NCBI RefSeq assembly: GCF_027172205.1
Contig: NC_070604.1
Span: forward strand, 99,159,851-99,223,850
Length of the DNA: 64,000 nt
Direction of reading: 5' to 3'
Source: Podarcis raffonei
Taxonomy: Eukaryota > Chordata > Lepidosauria > Squamata > Lacertidae
The notes beneath the pieces were generated by a model. That model saw nothing but the letters and a program-made list of their open reading frames with translations. It ran no database searches and was not told the DNA's origin. A program made the position numbers and the translations under genes. Below are positions 1 to 10,937 of this stretch, one piece after another (position 1 is the stretch's first letter; every line of letters begins with the position of its first letter).

Positions 1-1067
1 AAGTGCTGTAAATGGAATCATAATAGTCCCAATTCAGTAAGCCCTGTAATATAAATGCATGAAGCAGTTCCCCCCCTAATTTTACCAGTCCATAGTGCCC
101 ACACATCATAGTGCAAATCTGATCACATGACTATAACCAGTATCCCTTGTCCACCGCCTGGATTAAGTCCAACAGCGAGTAGTTTTGCCATTTGCTCAGA
201 ACTGCAAAAGCAGGGGAAGTTACAAAGCACCTACTGGACACAATACAAAGCTGCTGGATTAGATTTAGCTAAGTGGGTCATATGTTGCACAGTCCTGTTA
301 AAGAACTTGTTGCAATGTGGCACATAAGTTGCAGATCAGCAAAATAAAGGATAAGTTCTGTTGTGCTTGTGGCTTTCCCATACATATCTGAACAAGGTCC
401 TTCAATTTGCTTTACAATCTATTCCTTATAAACACTTAGTACAGAAAAAGAATATTTAAGACAATCCATCTATTATTCTCCCTCAAGCCTTCAATTTCCA
501 GAGAATGAAAACTGATGCAAGGCACTCCTTAGCAAATAGCTTATACAAGGTAACCAATAACATCTAACTATCATGCATTTTAAAAAACCACAATCTAGTG
601 TCTCCAGCTAAAACAGCACATACTTCAGAATGATGAAAGGGAAGACAACAATGTCACAAGACCTGGAAATATTCCTCAATTGTAGAGCATGCTCAGTAAT
701 CTACAAATTTTTGCTAGGCTTAATTGCCAACTACTACTTGAAGTCACCATCAACTACTCTCTTCTGTTTTACTGAGATTTAGGGCACATGCAGAGAACCA
801 AGGAGAAAGGAAAGGTGGTTTATCTCCCTACCAATGGCTTTTTGGAAAAGCTGTGAGCGACACCTTGCTACGTTGGTAGAAGTCTAATGGGAAATGAAGT
901 AGACCCCCTCTTCTCTCTGACCTGCAGAAAACAGTGAAATAAAGGTTGCCAAGACCTAAGGTGAAGACAGACTGTTCCATCTTCCCCACAATTCACAGAA
1001 AACTCAGGAAAATGCATCTCTGTGCTGGGTATGTGGAAAAGAAATAAGGGTAGTTACCATTAATAAT

Positions 1068-1426
1068 GGGACGCGGGTGGTGCTGTGGGTAAAACCTCAG
1101 TGCCTAGGACTTGCCGATCGCATGGTCGGCAGTTTGAATCCCCGCGGCGGGGTGCGCTCCCGTCATTCGGTCCCAGTGCCTGCCAACCTAGCAGTTCGAA
1201 AGCACCTTCGGGTGCAAGTAGATAAATAGGGACCGCTTACCAGCGGGAAGGTAAACGGCGTTCCGTGTGCTGCGCTGGCTCACCAGATGCAGCTTGTCAC
1301 GCTGGCCACGTGACCCGGAAATGTCTGCGGACAGCGCTGGCTCCCGGCCTATAGAGTGAGATGAGCGCACAACCCTAGAGTCTGGCAAGACTGGCCCGTA
1401 CGGGCAGGGGTACCTTTACCTTTACC
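1068..1426 (+). repeat. Sauria-type SINE, full length
   Basis: A tRNA-derived SINE starting GGGACGCGGGTGGTGCTGTG, with a B-box-like GTTTGAATCCCC, a central region, and a 3' end of CCTTTACC repeats as in BovB-mobilised Sauria SINEs. It is flanked by a perfect 14-base duplication TTACCATTAATAAT (1054-1067 and 1427-1440). It lies in PPP2R5A intron 1, antisense to the gene. Confidence 0.95.
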
Positions 1427-1457
1427 TTACCATTAATAATATATAGAAGACTGAGTA

Positions 1458-1690
1458 CAGTCATACCTCACGTTGTGTCAACTTCAGGTTACGTCTTTTC
1501 AAGTTGCGTCCTGCGGCAACCCGGAAGAACTGGAACAGTTACTTCCAGGTTTTGCCCGGGTTTTGCTGCTTACACATGTGCAGAAGGGCTAAATCGCGCC
1601 GTGCGCATCCGCAGCGCTTCTGGATGTGAACGCTTCGAGTTGCGGACATGCCTCTGGGACAGATTACGTCCACAACTTGAGGTTCCAATG
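1458..1690. mobile_element. Tc1/mariner (Tigger/pogo-like) MITE
   Basis: A 233-base non-coding element between TA dinucleotides (1456-1457 and 1691-1692). Its terminal inverted repeats begin CAGTCATACCTCA on the left and CATTGGAACCTCA on the right strand. The interior is unusually CpG-rich for an intron. The 142-codon frame across it is not a gene. Confidence 0.8.
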
Positions 1691-1933
1691 TATGCTACTT
1701 TACTTTCTTGCCCTTATTTGGGGTATCATGACATAATGTTTCCAAGTATTTGCCACATAATAGACAACTTTAATGGACTACACGACACTATATTCTGGCT
1801 ATGGCACTTGCTTCTCTCTTTCCTTCCCTCACTATCTCTCTCCACACCCATTTTCTTACCCACCCTTCACTCAAAAGTCCCCAGGTGGGTTATATACAAT
1901 TAAAAAATACAATACTTAAATCCACAAAAAATA

Positions 1934-2156
1934 CAGGCAGCCCCCATTTATGTGAATTCAATATGCGTGCGACCTTGTATACACGCCAAACGCAGAAGCG
2001 ACCCGGAAACATCATAAAGACATCACTGAAATGTCTCTAAAAGGGCGTGGGGGGCAGAAAAGGGTATTTGCCGGCTTTTTCAAAGGGTTTCAATTGAGAT
2101 TTCACTGATGTGTGCAGTGTTGCAGAACGTAACTCCGCATAAATGGGGGGTATCTG
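1934..2156. mobile_element. Second TA-flanked MITE (Tc1/mariner-like)
   Basis: The element is bounded by TA on both sides, with inverted ends CAGGCAGCCCCCATTTATG and CAGATACCCCCCATTTATG. It carries no coding sequence and has a different interior from the 1458 element, so it is a separate family. Confidence 0.75.
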
Positions 2157-2284
2157 TACAATAAAACAGCACCACTCAAAATTAGAGGAATTTGACAAAA
2201 CAACACCTCACCCCACCAAAAGTCTGGACAAAGAAGCACACCTTGACATGACAAAAAAGTTACAGTATCAGTGTAAGATGCACC

Positions 2285-2480
2285 TTAGTGAGAGCATTCC
2301 ACAATGCATGGGCTACCACTGAAAAGGCCCTACGATACACCGTTGCCCTCAAACCCTTTTTGGCAATGTCACCATGAGCAGAACCTCCCTGGGTGATCTT
2401 ACTCAGATAAGTTGATATGGAAGTAGACAATACCTCACATACTTTGGGCCCAATGTTAGGACTTGATATTGTTGGAATAC
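2285..2480 (-). repeat. L2-clade LINE fragment, RT C-terminal part
   Basis: Read antisense, this stretch resembles the conserved L2 C-terminal motif (RAFSxxxPxLWNALP): the plus strand shows GAGAGCATTCCACAATGCAT followed by a ...CCACTGAAAAGGCC block. It is short and degraded. Confidence 0.5.
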
Positions 2481-2984
2481 CTTTTGGGGGCTTTTACTTA
2501 CTATCAACATGCTTAGTTTATGCTGAGTTCATTGCTCCTGTTTTTATTGTATTTTAATGCCTTATTTTGGACCACTTTCAGATATTTTTATGATAGGTGG
2601 TATACTACTTTAAACAAAAGAATAAATACATTTCCTATATTTTGTGTATGCTAATTATATAAATTGGTATCCAATTTGCAGGTATTTCTACCAATAATTT
2701 CTAGTTTAGTAGAAATTTTACCTTAGAAATTATTTCAGCTGGAAAACATCACCAACTGAAGTTTCAGAACCTGCCTTATGAGTCATCATTTTTGGATGGG
2801 CATGCAGTATATACACAGATAATGTGAGAAACTTGCTTCGGCTAGTCCTATCCCCCCTCCTACTACTTCATTCATCCTACTTCTTGCCATCCAAAAACAT
2901 ATTCCAGTTGGTAGAAAAAGTAGAATTGGGATGAGGAACATGTGACCTTCCAGATGTTGTAGCACTACCAACTCCCTTCTCTTG

Positions 2985-3875
2985 CGGGGGCCCAATTAGT
3001 GCCATTGCCTTCCGTTAAGAGTTTGGGTGTAATCCTTGACACCTCCCTTTCCATGGAAGCGCAGGTTAAAGCAACAGCCAAGGCAACATTTTTCCACCTT
3101 CGCCGCATCAAGCAGTTGGTATTTACCTTTCCCGCCCCAACCTGGCCACAGTGATCCATGCAACGGTCACCTCCAGGCTTGACTACTGTAATTCGCTCTA
3201 CGCAGGGCTGCCCTTGAAACTGTCCCAGAAACTCCAGCGGGTGCAGAATGCTGCAGTGAGGCTCCTCACGGGGTCACTGCCATGGGAGCATATTGAATAC
3301 CCAGTGCTTTTCCAGCTGCACTGGCTCCCGGTGGAGTACAGGGTCAGATTTAAGGTGCTGGTTTTGACCTTTAAAGCCCTTCACGGCCTAGGACCCTCGT
3401 ACCTACGGGACCGCCTCTCCCGGTATGCCCCACAGAGAGCCTCAAGGTCCATAAATAGCACCACCCTAGTGGTCCCGAGGCCTAAGGAAGTTAGATTAGC
3501 TTCAACCAGAGCCAGGGCCTTTTCAACACTGGCTCCGGCCTGGTGGAACGCTCTGCCTCATGAGACCAGGGCCCTGCAGGATCTGATTTCTTTCCGCAGG
3601 GCCTGTAAGACAGAGTTGTTCCACCTGGCCTTTGGCTTGGAGCCAATTTGATTCCCTCCCCCTCTTTCTTTTTCCTTTCTCCTCCTGTGATGAGGCTGCA
3701 TTTTAATATTTTAATGTTTCAATATTTTAATGTTGTATTTTAATATTGTTTTTAAGTTGTATCCATTCAACTTGTTTTTATTTTTGCTTGTTAGCCGCCC
3801 TGAGCCCAGCCTTGGCTGGGGAGGGTGGGGTATAAATAATAATAATAATAATTATTATTATTATTATTATTATTT
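2985..3875 (+). mobile_element. L2-clade LINE, 5'-truncated 3' end with (AAT)n tail
   Basis: An open frame at 3151-3651 encodes the C-terminal part of an L2-type reverse transcriptase, with VTSRLDYCNSLYAGLP, LQRVQNAAVRLLTG, HWLPVEYRVRFKVLVLTFKA and RAFSTLAPAWWNALPHETR. Homology extends upstream to about 2985. The 3' UTR ends GCCGCCCTGAGCCC...GGGTATAAATAATAATAAT and seeds an (AAT)n/(ATT)n microsatellite at 3834-3873. The frame is intact over 166 residues, so this copy is fairly young, but it lacks the endonuclease and RT palm and cannot be autonomous. Confidence 0.9.
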
Positions 3876-3884
3876 CCAACAACC

Positions 3885-3955
3885 CTGACCATGGCTGGCT
3901 GGGACTGATGAGCATTTTAGTCCAGCAACATCTGAAGAACCTCAGGTTTCCCAAG
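3885..3955. repeat. hAT-type MITE fragment
   Basis: The half-element resembles the family found elsewhere in the window (CTGACCATGGCTGGCTGGGA ... CAACATCTGAAGAACC). Only one arm is clear. Confidence 0.45.
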
Positions 3956-5236
3956 CCTGATGTGGAGAGAGAAAGCTAAAGAAGTGACACAGGGGCCTCT
4001 CTCTTCTACCTTTTAAAGGGCTTCCCGCTCAACTACTAGAAAATAATTAAGTTAGCACCACCTGCTCAAGACACTATTTGAAACACATAGTATACTCTGC
4101 CAGAATGTGTCACATTTTTGGATGGTCAAATATCCCTTCAAAAGATGTGGTATTTTCTTCATTTTCTAGACACGCTAGTGCAGTGCAAGAGTCTCAGTAC
4201 TGCTTGTATTAGCAGTATTAAAAAACAAACAGAACTCATTACACTACACTACAAAAATGTCAGTCCTAACCCCTTTCAGCTCAAACTATCATTTTTTTAT
4301 CCACTCCTCCCTTTTTAAAAAAAATGTGAAAAACTTTTTTAGACAGCCAAAAAAAAGTGTTGAGTTGCACGTAAGAATTCCAGTACTTCAAATTAACATC
4401 AGAGTTGGTAAAAATGGAGTTTGGATTGTCATAGGCCTGACAAACCCAGAAAAGAGGATAAAGAAATTCACAGAAATGCACACTTGCTAAACTCTACTAC
4501 GATGAGCTTCTGGGAGCCTAACTAATCATGTGAGCACTCTTTAATTCCAGGGGGTGAAAGTAACACAGTACCACAGTTTTAAAGGGAAGGATACTTTTTA
4601 CACTAATTTAAACAGCAGTAACAGCCCCTGGAGGAGATTACACAAAACCCAGAGAAGAATGAGGAAGGGGAGGACAGGTTAAAATTTATGAAGGCCTTGT
4701 TTCTGAGCAAGTTCTGCAGATTATGCCATAAACCCTGGTGCTCCCAGGCGGTGTTGGCCTGGGGGTCCTCTTTTGTCCCTGGTACTACCCACAAATGCAT
4801 CAAGCCAACATTTTGCATGGCCAACTCCTTAAGGGCAGGAAAGCATGAAATCCCAGCAGCTCCGGGAACAAGGCCCTTAAAAGTGCAAGGTCTTCAAAAC
4901 AGGAAAGCACCTAATCTCCTGAAAGCTGTTCAAATGCGAACCTGTGGCACTATATTTCAGAGGGGAAAGGTATAAAAGGCATGGTTTTAACAAGGCTGCG
5001 GAGAGGAAGTTTCGGAACAAGAGTTGCGCCTTAACATGGAGTAAGAGAGGGCAATGAAACGGGCTGCCGCGAAATTTAGAGGGTTGGCACAAGGAAGCAA
5101 GCAGCACGTAGGCGGCGGCGAGAGGCGGGAGGAAGTCTCTTCCCGCAGAAGGCAGCACCTGTAGCCCGGGGCTAAGTGAGCTGCAGCTCGCTCGATTCCT
5201 CCCTAGGAGATACATACGGTGTAACTGATACATTAC

Positions 5237-5390
5237 CTTTGAGCTGGGGCAGCGGGAAGAGCTCCACGGGGCTGCTTTGGGTGCGGAACTGCGAAGACCC
5301 CTGCGACCGCTTCTGCTTCTGAGCCTTGCGCACCGACCTCCGCGTGAAGCCGTCCACTTTCTCCGCGGCGGAGATCGCCGTCGCCGACAT
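5237..5390 (-). CDS. PPP2R5A: PPP2R5A coding exon 1 (PP2A B56-alpha N-terminus), partial gene
   Basis: This exon encodes the first 51 residues of the B56-alpha regulatory subunit of protein phosphatase 2A, which directs the PP2A core enzyme to substrates in the cytosol, nucleus and centromere. The minus-strand translation starts [20 protein letters not shown], continues through a basic stretch [15 protein letters not shown], and ends ELFPLPQLK. It matches the mammalian N-terminus as I recall it ([26 protein letters not shown], then LHPLPQLK), which is about nine residues longer. The region is disordered in the family and precedes the HEAT-like repeats, which are not in this window. I chose the ATG at 5388-5390 because its context is good (G at -3) and no in-frame ATG lies upstream. 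The exon ends G|GTAATG at 5237/5236, a phase 1 donor, which fits the family because the next codon (Asp, GAT) is split. The remaining exons should lie below base 1. Confidence 0.95.
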
Positions 5391-5528
5391 GGCTGGGCAA
5401 GGAGGAGGCACGAGGGGGGATCGCCTCTCCCTTGAAGCATATAATCACGCCGGAGGGGCGGGGGGAGGAAGGCAGAGCAAGCGGCGGCGGGCGAGAAGAC
5501 ACCACCAGCCAAGGAAGAGGAAGACACT

Positions 5529-5724
5529 TAATCCAGTGCACCAAGGAATAGGGGCCGCGGGGGGGGGCGGTTCTTCCAAGTCCAAAAAAAAAAAAACCAA
5601 AGAAAGGGGGAAGAATCCAAACACCTTCCAAAGGGGGAGGGGGGAGAGGCTGTTTATCCAACACCTCAAAGACAGTAGGCTCTTAATCCGACACCCTTGA
5701 GAAGGGAGGGGATACACTTAATCC
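5529..5724 (+). promoter_or_regulatory. Cluster of TAATCC motifs in the PPP2R5A 5' flank
   Basis: Three exact TAATCC motifs lie at 5529-5534, 5684-5689 and 5719-5724, with a variant TTATCC at 5654-5659. Each sits in a similar setting (CTTAATCC followed by an ACACC-like run), suggesting a degenerate local repeat. TAATCC is the known core of K50 homeodomain factors (OTX, CRX, PITX, GSC). The region is 140-335 bases upstream of the PPP2R5A ATG, in the likely 5' UTR or core promoter. Binding is inference. Confidence 0.35.
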
Positions 5725-6860
5725 GATACCCCAAAGGAAAAAGGGGTTTCCAAATAATGGATACTTTTCCGAGGAAGAGACCAAATGAGGGTTAAACCAA
5801 AGGGGGCGGCCGGCACGCAGCAAAGACCCGCCCCCGCTGCGTCCTCCAAATCAGCCGAGCCTCCGAAGGAGAAAAACAGAAGAGGAAACTTTTATTCTTC
5901 CTCCCTTCGCCAGCGACGTCTCTTCGCCGCCCGCCCGCGAGCGGCAAACTTTGGCGGCGCGCGGTCTCGTGAGGAGGAAGGAGGCGCTGTTCTCCCGCCA
6001 CCCGCCGCCTCAGCCAGGCTCGCTGTCGCCTGGGCCGCCCCGCCAGGCGCTCGCTGTCATGAGCCGGGGTTCCTCGGCGACTCCTGAGGGAAGGACGGCG
6101 GCGGAGCGGGAAGGGGAGGGAGAGAGGCCAGGGCCGCGCAGCCTCCTCTTCAGCCACCGTCGGGAGCCCCCGGCGCCTCTTCCGCCAACATCTTGTCACG
6201 CCAGCGCCCCCCGCCGCCGCCGCCGCTTCTCCTCTTCCTCCTTCTCCTCAGAGGCCGCGCGCAACGTAACAGCGGGGGAGGGAGGGGCGCGGAGGCGGCG
6301 AACCTTCCACTCGAGAAGCGGCGCGCAACTTGCTGCAAGTGAGCGCGCTGTTAAGGGCAGCCGAGTTCCGACTCGGAGGAGGGGGCGGGGCCAGCGGCGA
6401 GGGGAGGAGAGGAGGTAGAGGAGCAGGAGCAGGAAGGCGGTTGGAACAGCCGTTGGAGGACGCCGGACGGAGGGTAACTGACAGGAGCGCAGCAGCCAAT
6501 CGGAGAGGCGGCGGGGCGGGCGGCGGCGGTGGTTAAAGCGAATTGCCTTCTGTTGGGCGGGACGAGCTGGAAGCCAAGCGACGCGACCTCTGGGGGACCG
6601 TGAGAGTGACACCAGGATTTGCCCAACGCGAGGGGGTCAAGGGCGGGGTGTGGTGCGGAGGACGCGATTGGGTCTACGGCAGCGGAGGCGGGACGAGCAG
6701 AGAGCCAATGACGAGTTGCGATCAGGACTTTTTCGTTGGTTTGTTTTGAGGTGGGAGCTCAGAGGGGCGCGAGGAGGGCAGGAATCCCACCCGGCAGCTT
6801 TCTGGGGTTGTGAAGTTGGGCTGGTCTGCTGCTTGTGTTTTTCTTCCGGGAAAGGTCACC

Positions 6861-7230
6861 TGTTATGTACTGAGTTGAATAGGCTCCAAACTGCAGCAGT
6901 CTGATTGGTCCTAGAACAATAGGATCCAAAAGGCAGCAGTCTGATTAGTCCTAGAACAATAGGATTCAGAATGCAGCAGTCTGATTGGTCCTAGAACAAT
7001 GCAGCAGTATGATTGGTTGGAAGGAACCACCCAATCATGCTCCAGATTGAAGTGAATCCACAAGCTGATTGGCTTACAGTAGAATTCCGGAATTAGCCAA
7101 TCATGTGCAGCCCATTGTGTAAATAATGTATATAAAGCAGATACTTTGAGGGGACATTCATTCATTCCTCCTCACCACTATGAGCTGAATAAAGAGCATG
7201 AAATCACTTTGCGACTCTGAGTATATTTCA
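6861..7230 (+). mobile_element. Solo LTR with CCAAT-box tandem repeats (fossil)
   Basis: A 370-base LTR starts TGTTATGTACTGAG and ends GAGTATATTTCA, flanked by the 5-base duplication TCACC (6856-6860 and 7231-7235). It carries a TATA box (TATATAAAG, 7129-7137) and an AATAAA (7188-7193). Its U3 holds a 40-base tandem unit starting GCAGCAGT at 6893, 6933, 6973 and 7001, most units with an inverted CCAAT box, plus further CCAAT/ATTGG motifs near 7030, 7068 and 7096. No internal region is present, so it is a solo LTR of an ERV- or Gypsy-like family. It sits about 1.5 kb upstream of the PPP2R5A ATG, transcribed away from it. Confidence 0.9.
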
Positions 7231-7235
7231 TCACC

Positions 7236-9190
7236 GTTGTTGGCTTTTAGGTCCCTAGTGGCGGGACGGAGGGGGGGAGTCCGCAAGAAACTTCAGCAGC
7301 CCAGTCTTGTTCATCTTTACTTGCAAGTAAACCCTGTTCAACCAGTAGAGCTTACTCTTGGGTAAGCAGGCAGTTACTAACTTTTGTCTTCTCTCTTCCC
7401 CACCGCTCCTCTGGAGATGCAACATTTCCAGAAAATGGGAATAAAACCCATTTCCCCTTCTCCTGACATACGTAGTTTTTTCGTGCACACAAAACAGAAA
7501 AATTGAGAAATTGTGTGTGTGTGTGTGTTATATATTTATATATAAATATAACCCAGCCAGATGGGCGGGGTATTTTATATATATATAAAAGGCCTGGGGA
7601 AAGAGGGATGTTTTTGCCTGGCACCTAAAAATATGTAACACAGGTGCCAGGTGAGTCTCCCTGGGGAGAGCATTCCACAAACATATATGCAATACTTATC
7701 AACCCCAAACGTATGTTACTGCTTTAGCAAAATAAAGTGTATTGTTTCAAAGCTAGGGTAGAATAAAATTATCCCCTTAAATTTTAGACTATAAATGTAC
7801 CAAGTAAGATTACAATATTACCCACACAGTCAACTTCCTTCTGTGGGTCTTGGTTAAAGCTCACACCCCTATTTGCAGTTTCTGCCCCACTGCCTTTTGA
7901 CCTTTTTTATCCCCAGCGAAACAAAGCAAGAAGCTGCTTGTTTGTTTCCCATTCTGCAGCAGTGTGTCTGTGTCCTTCAAGGGGCAAGGTGAAAAGGTTG
8001 ACCACAAAGGAGGGAACAGGTCAGAAGGGCAGCAGAAACAGGATGATTGCTACTAGTATCTACAGACTAAACCAAAGGTGACTAGGAGACGGCAGGCAGC
8101 AATTCACAAACGACAGAGGCCCTGCATGTTCCTCTAACGAAGATTACTGCACCCATAATACAAAAATTCGTTTTGAATTGAAGTGTTGTATTTGCCAGTG
8201 CACTAATGCTGTACATCTTAAAATAAAACTTACTTAACAGAGGTTTTTTCCAGTGTCCTTCAAAAGATGGAAACATTTGCAAAAAGTCCTCTGGAAAAAA
8301 ACACCTTTTTAAAAATTCCCTGGGTGAGGTGTAATAGGACCTTCACACCTCTCCCCTCAGCCCATTTCTTCTGGCAGGAGGGAAAGAGTTGACCTCTTAA
8401 ATATTAGGCTGTACGTAATACAACTTTTTAAAGTGCATTAGCCCTGGAGAGGCATAGCAGTCCAAATTATGGAAAGAGGTTCAGTTTGTGTTGTTGTAAC
8501 AGTGCCTGGAAACAAGTATGCAAATAGCAGCTGTTTCAGAAGGGGAAAACAACTTTTTGAAGCTTCATTATTGGTATGTTAGGAATAACAGCTGTGAGCT
8601 TCTCTTTAAAGCCACATACACACAGGATGGGTCTTGTTTACACATTCTGGGAGAGTGTATTTACTAAATGACCATTTATAATGCATGTGTGCGATGTTCT
8701 TCACACCTGAGCACCTCTGCATGATGGAAGAGAAAGAGTTGCTATGCCATATTTCAAACAAATGTGTGAAGCGTTCCTAATTCTGCCATTCAAGGAGATG
8801 TGATTAAGATCTAATCATAGACACCCTGCAGCTCAAAAGCTTGTGTAGTGGTTTCAAGAGCCTACATTAGTGTTGTGTATGCAGCATCTCATCAAATTAT
8901 GGAAGCTGTGCAGAGACTTGTTCAGCTGTGCTGCAGGCCTGCAGTCTTGTGCAGCCAAACAACTTTAGTCTGTTTTGCTCAACCAATCCTACTTCGGATT
9001 CTTTCTTGGATTACTGCATCAATTAAGAACTCTGGAACAGAGACAGGATTCCTTGCTTCTGTCATGTCTGCACCTCAGTGAGGTTCCACCAACAGAACTC
9101 TCCTTCCCTCAAAAGTTGGTAATGGTGATACTGAATCTGACATAACCCCCTAAGGTTTAACATGTCTTTGCTGTCCTTGCTATGGCTTTG
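7236..9190. other. Intergenic DNA, mostly unique
   Basis: No gene is recognised. It contains a (TG)n run at about 7512-7530 followed by an AT-rich hairpin-like stretch (7530-7590), and an antisense L2 fragment (LWNALPRETHLA) at about 7635-7690. The rest shows nothing recognisable. Confidence 0.6.
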
Positions 9191-9191
9191 C

Positions 9192-9445
9192 ATCCGTGGC
9201 CGCCTTGGATTTCATATCCCGCTTTATCACTACCCGAAGGAGTCTCAAAGCAGCCAACAATCTCCTTTCCCTTCCTCCCCCACAACAAACACTCTATGAG
9301 GTGAGTGAGGCTGAGAGACTTCAGAGAAGTGTGACTGGCCCAAGGTCACCCAGCAGCTGCATGTGGAGGAGCAGAGACGCGAACCTGGTTCACCAGATTG
9401 CGAGTCTATCGCTCTTAACCACTACACCACACTGGTCTTCTTTTA
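9192..9445 (-). repeat. MIR/CORE-type SINE
   Basis: Read on the minus strand, it has a tRNA-like head (GTGTGGTGTAGTGGTTAAGA, B box at GGTTCGCG), the CORE segment CAGCTGCTGGGTGACCTTGG, and a tail ending near GATATGAAATCCAAG. The same family occurs in plus orientation at 53275-53525. The 92-codon frame over it is spurious. Confidence 0.85.
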
Positions 9446-10507
9446 TGCCATATCCTCAATTTTCATCTTGTTAAAAGAAGGGTGGTTCCCAAATTTTTTA
9501 GAAAAGAAGACCCAGCAAATAATTATTTAATCCTAAACATAACTGGCATTTAATTTTAGGAATAATTTTTTGTTTTGACCCTTCCGTTCCTTTGAAACCA
9601 GTATCCCTGTAATTTGCTGCAGCCTACTGGTTAAGTCCAATTTTCCATATGGTTTCTCATGCCTTATGCCTTCTTTAAAGGACAACTCATGTGCTCACTC
9701 AAATATGATCATCAATTAATAGCAGTTTGCGAGGCAGGTAATCTCTGTGAGTGGTGCAGTAGAGATAAACCTCTGCTCCCACTGAGAGAACAGTGGGAGT
9801 CAAAGTCAAAGATAGAGTAGAATTCAGTTTTTTAGCCATGGACATGTAAATCAATACTCTTTCCTTCTCATTACTAACAGATGCCTTTAAGTGGTGAGAG
9901 TGGAGTTTGGAATTTTGCCACACTAGCAAGATTGTGTCAGGAAATTGATGCATTTGTATACTGTGATCTCCATGATGATGGGTAACTGTTTATGAAAAAA
10001 ATAGTCTGAACTATTCCATTTATGCACTACCTTTTTTATTTCCTTTTGGCAGGATTATAGTATTGGCTCCAGGGCTTTTAATAGCTTAGAAGCTATAGTA
10101 TTTACTGCTGCACTACTTTGGCAGGAAATGCTCCACCTGCTGAAATTTTCTCTTCTATACATTTATTAATAAGAACCTGAGGACAGCACCCTCTGCCATT
10201 AGCTAAGGACAAGGGCACTGGGAGGCCACTCCCTCTGCCTTCTAGCGACATCATCACAGCAAGATGGAGACCAACCTAGCCCTATCAGTGGGCCAAAGGA
10301 GGACTTGTCATAAAGAACACTCCCAACTGCTGGTTGCCCTGCAGAAGCAAGAAGAAGGGCCTCTCTGGTCCCATCCATCAGCCAAAGGAGCAAGAGGCAT
10401 CAGTTGCCAGTCACAGGGTTTTTTTAAAAGCTGATTTTCCAACTGCACAAATTCCCCATCAGTCACTCCCTTCACTATATTTTCCTACCTTTCTCTGGAG
10501 GCCTAGA

Positions 10508-10640
10508 ATCATAAAACTGTAGAGTTGGAAAGGACCCCGAGGGTTGAATCTCAACTAAAGCAATGGCAGATGGCCGTCCAACCTCTGCTTTAAAACCTGC
10601 AGTGAAGGACAGTCTGCCTCATAATTCAACAACTGTGAAA
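10508..10640. repeat. Interspersed repeat fragment (ATCATARAACTGTAGAGTTGG family)
   Basis: ATCATAAAACTGTAGAGTTGGAAAGG and following bases match the non-tRNA end of the SINE at 58738-58893 and similar CR1-type tails of amniotes. It is a partial copy. Confidence 0.5.
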
Positions 10641-10737
10641 TCAGGATAGTCTCTTGGATTTCTTGTTCTTAAAAATGTTGATATTGAAGAAAACATTGAA
10701 TGTTTGTCTATTTTGCCTCAGGTTCTTTAAGATATTT

Positions 10738-10937
10738 GGGGACATAGGAAGCTGCCTTATGCAGAGGCAGCTCATTGGTCCATCTACCTCTGGATTGTCT
10801 ACAGTGACTGGAAGCAACTTCCCAGCATATCAGGCAGGAGTCATTCCCCAGCCCTACCTAGAGAATCCTGGGATTGAACTTGGGATCTTCTGCATGCAAA
10901 GCAGATCCTCTAACAATAAGCTGCAGCCCCTTTTGAT
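10738..10937 (-). repeat. tRNA-Ala-derived SINE
   Basis: The minus strand reads GTTAGAGGATCTGCTTTGCATGCAG then TTCAATCCC, the anticodon arm (TGC) and B box of a tRNA-Ala-like head. It runs into a body ending GGCAGCTTCCTATGTCC. A second copy lies at 63448-63635. Confidence 0.8.

Larger units (their letters stand above)
1..5236 (-). other. PPP2R5A: PPP2R5A intron 1, 5' portion
   Basis: This stretch runs from the exon 1 donor at 5236 to the window edge. No sequence resembling exon 2 (expected to start near ATSNEQQELF and run into the first HEAT repeat) was seen on the minus strand, so intron 1 is longer than 5.2 kb. It holds one Sauria SINE, two TA-flanked MITEs and two L2 pieces, listed separately. 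Bases 1-1053, 2485-2984 and 3956-5080 look like unique non-coding DNA; short frames there have no recognisable product. Confidence 0.8.
5080..6720 (-). promoter_or_regulatory. PPP2R5A: CpG island promoter and 5' UTR of PPP2R5A
   Basis: The GC-rich, CpG-dense block covers exon 1 and about 1.3 kb upstream of the start codon, in contrast to the AT-rich surroundings. It contains a GC box (GGGGGCGGGG, 6381-6390), a CCAAT box at 6496-6500, a second CCAAT at 6705-6709, an inverted ATTGG near 6666, and many SP1/KLF-like GC runs. No clear TATA box was seen, as expected for a housekeeping phosphatase subunit. The human 5' UTR is, as I recall, several hundred bases, so transcription probably starts around 5.8-6.5 kb; this is inference. 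Open frames on both strands here are products of GC-rich composition and are not annotated. A divergent non-coding transcript is possible but not visible from sequence. Confidence 0.85.

Noticed and set aside
1475-1903. 142-codon frame
   Set aside because: Its first half is the Tigger-like MITE at 1458-1690; no known product.
5326-6626. Several long frames on both strands across the CpG island
   Set aside because: Low-complexity Arg/Ala/Gly/Pro-rich translations on overlapping frames, as expected of GC-rich DNA; only the PPP2R5A frame has homology.
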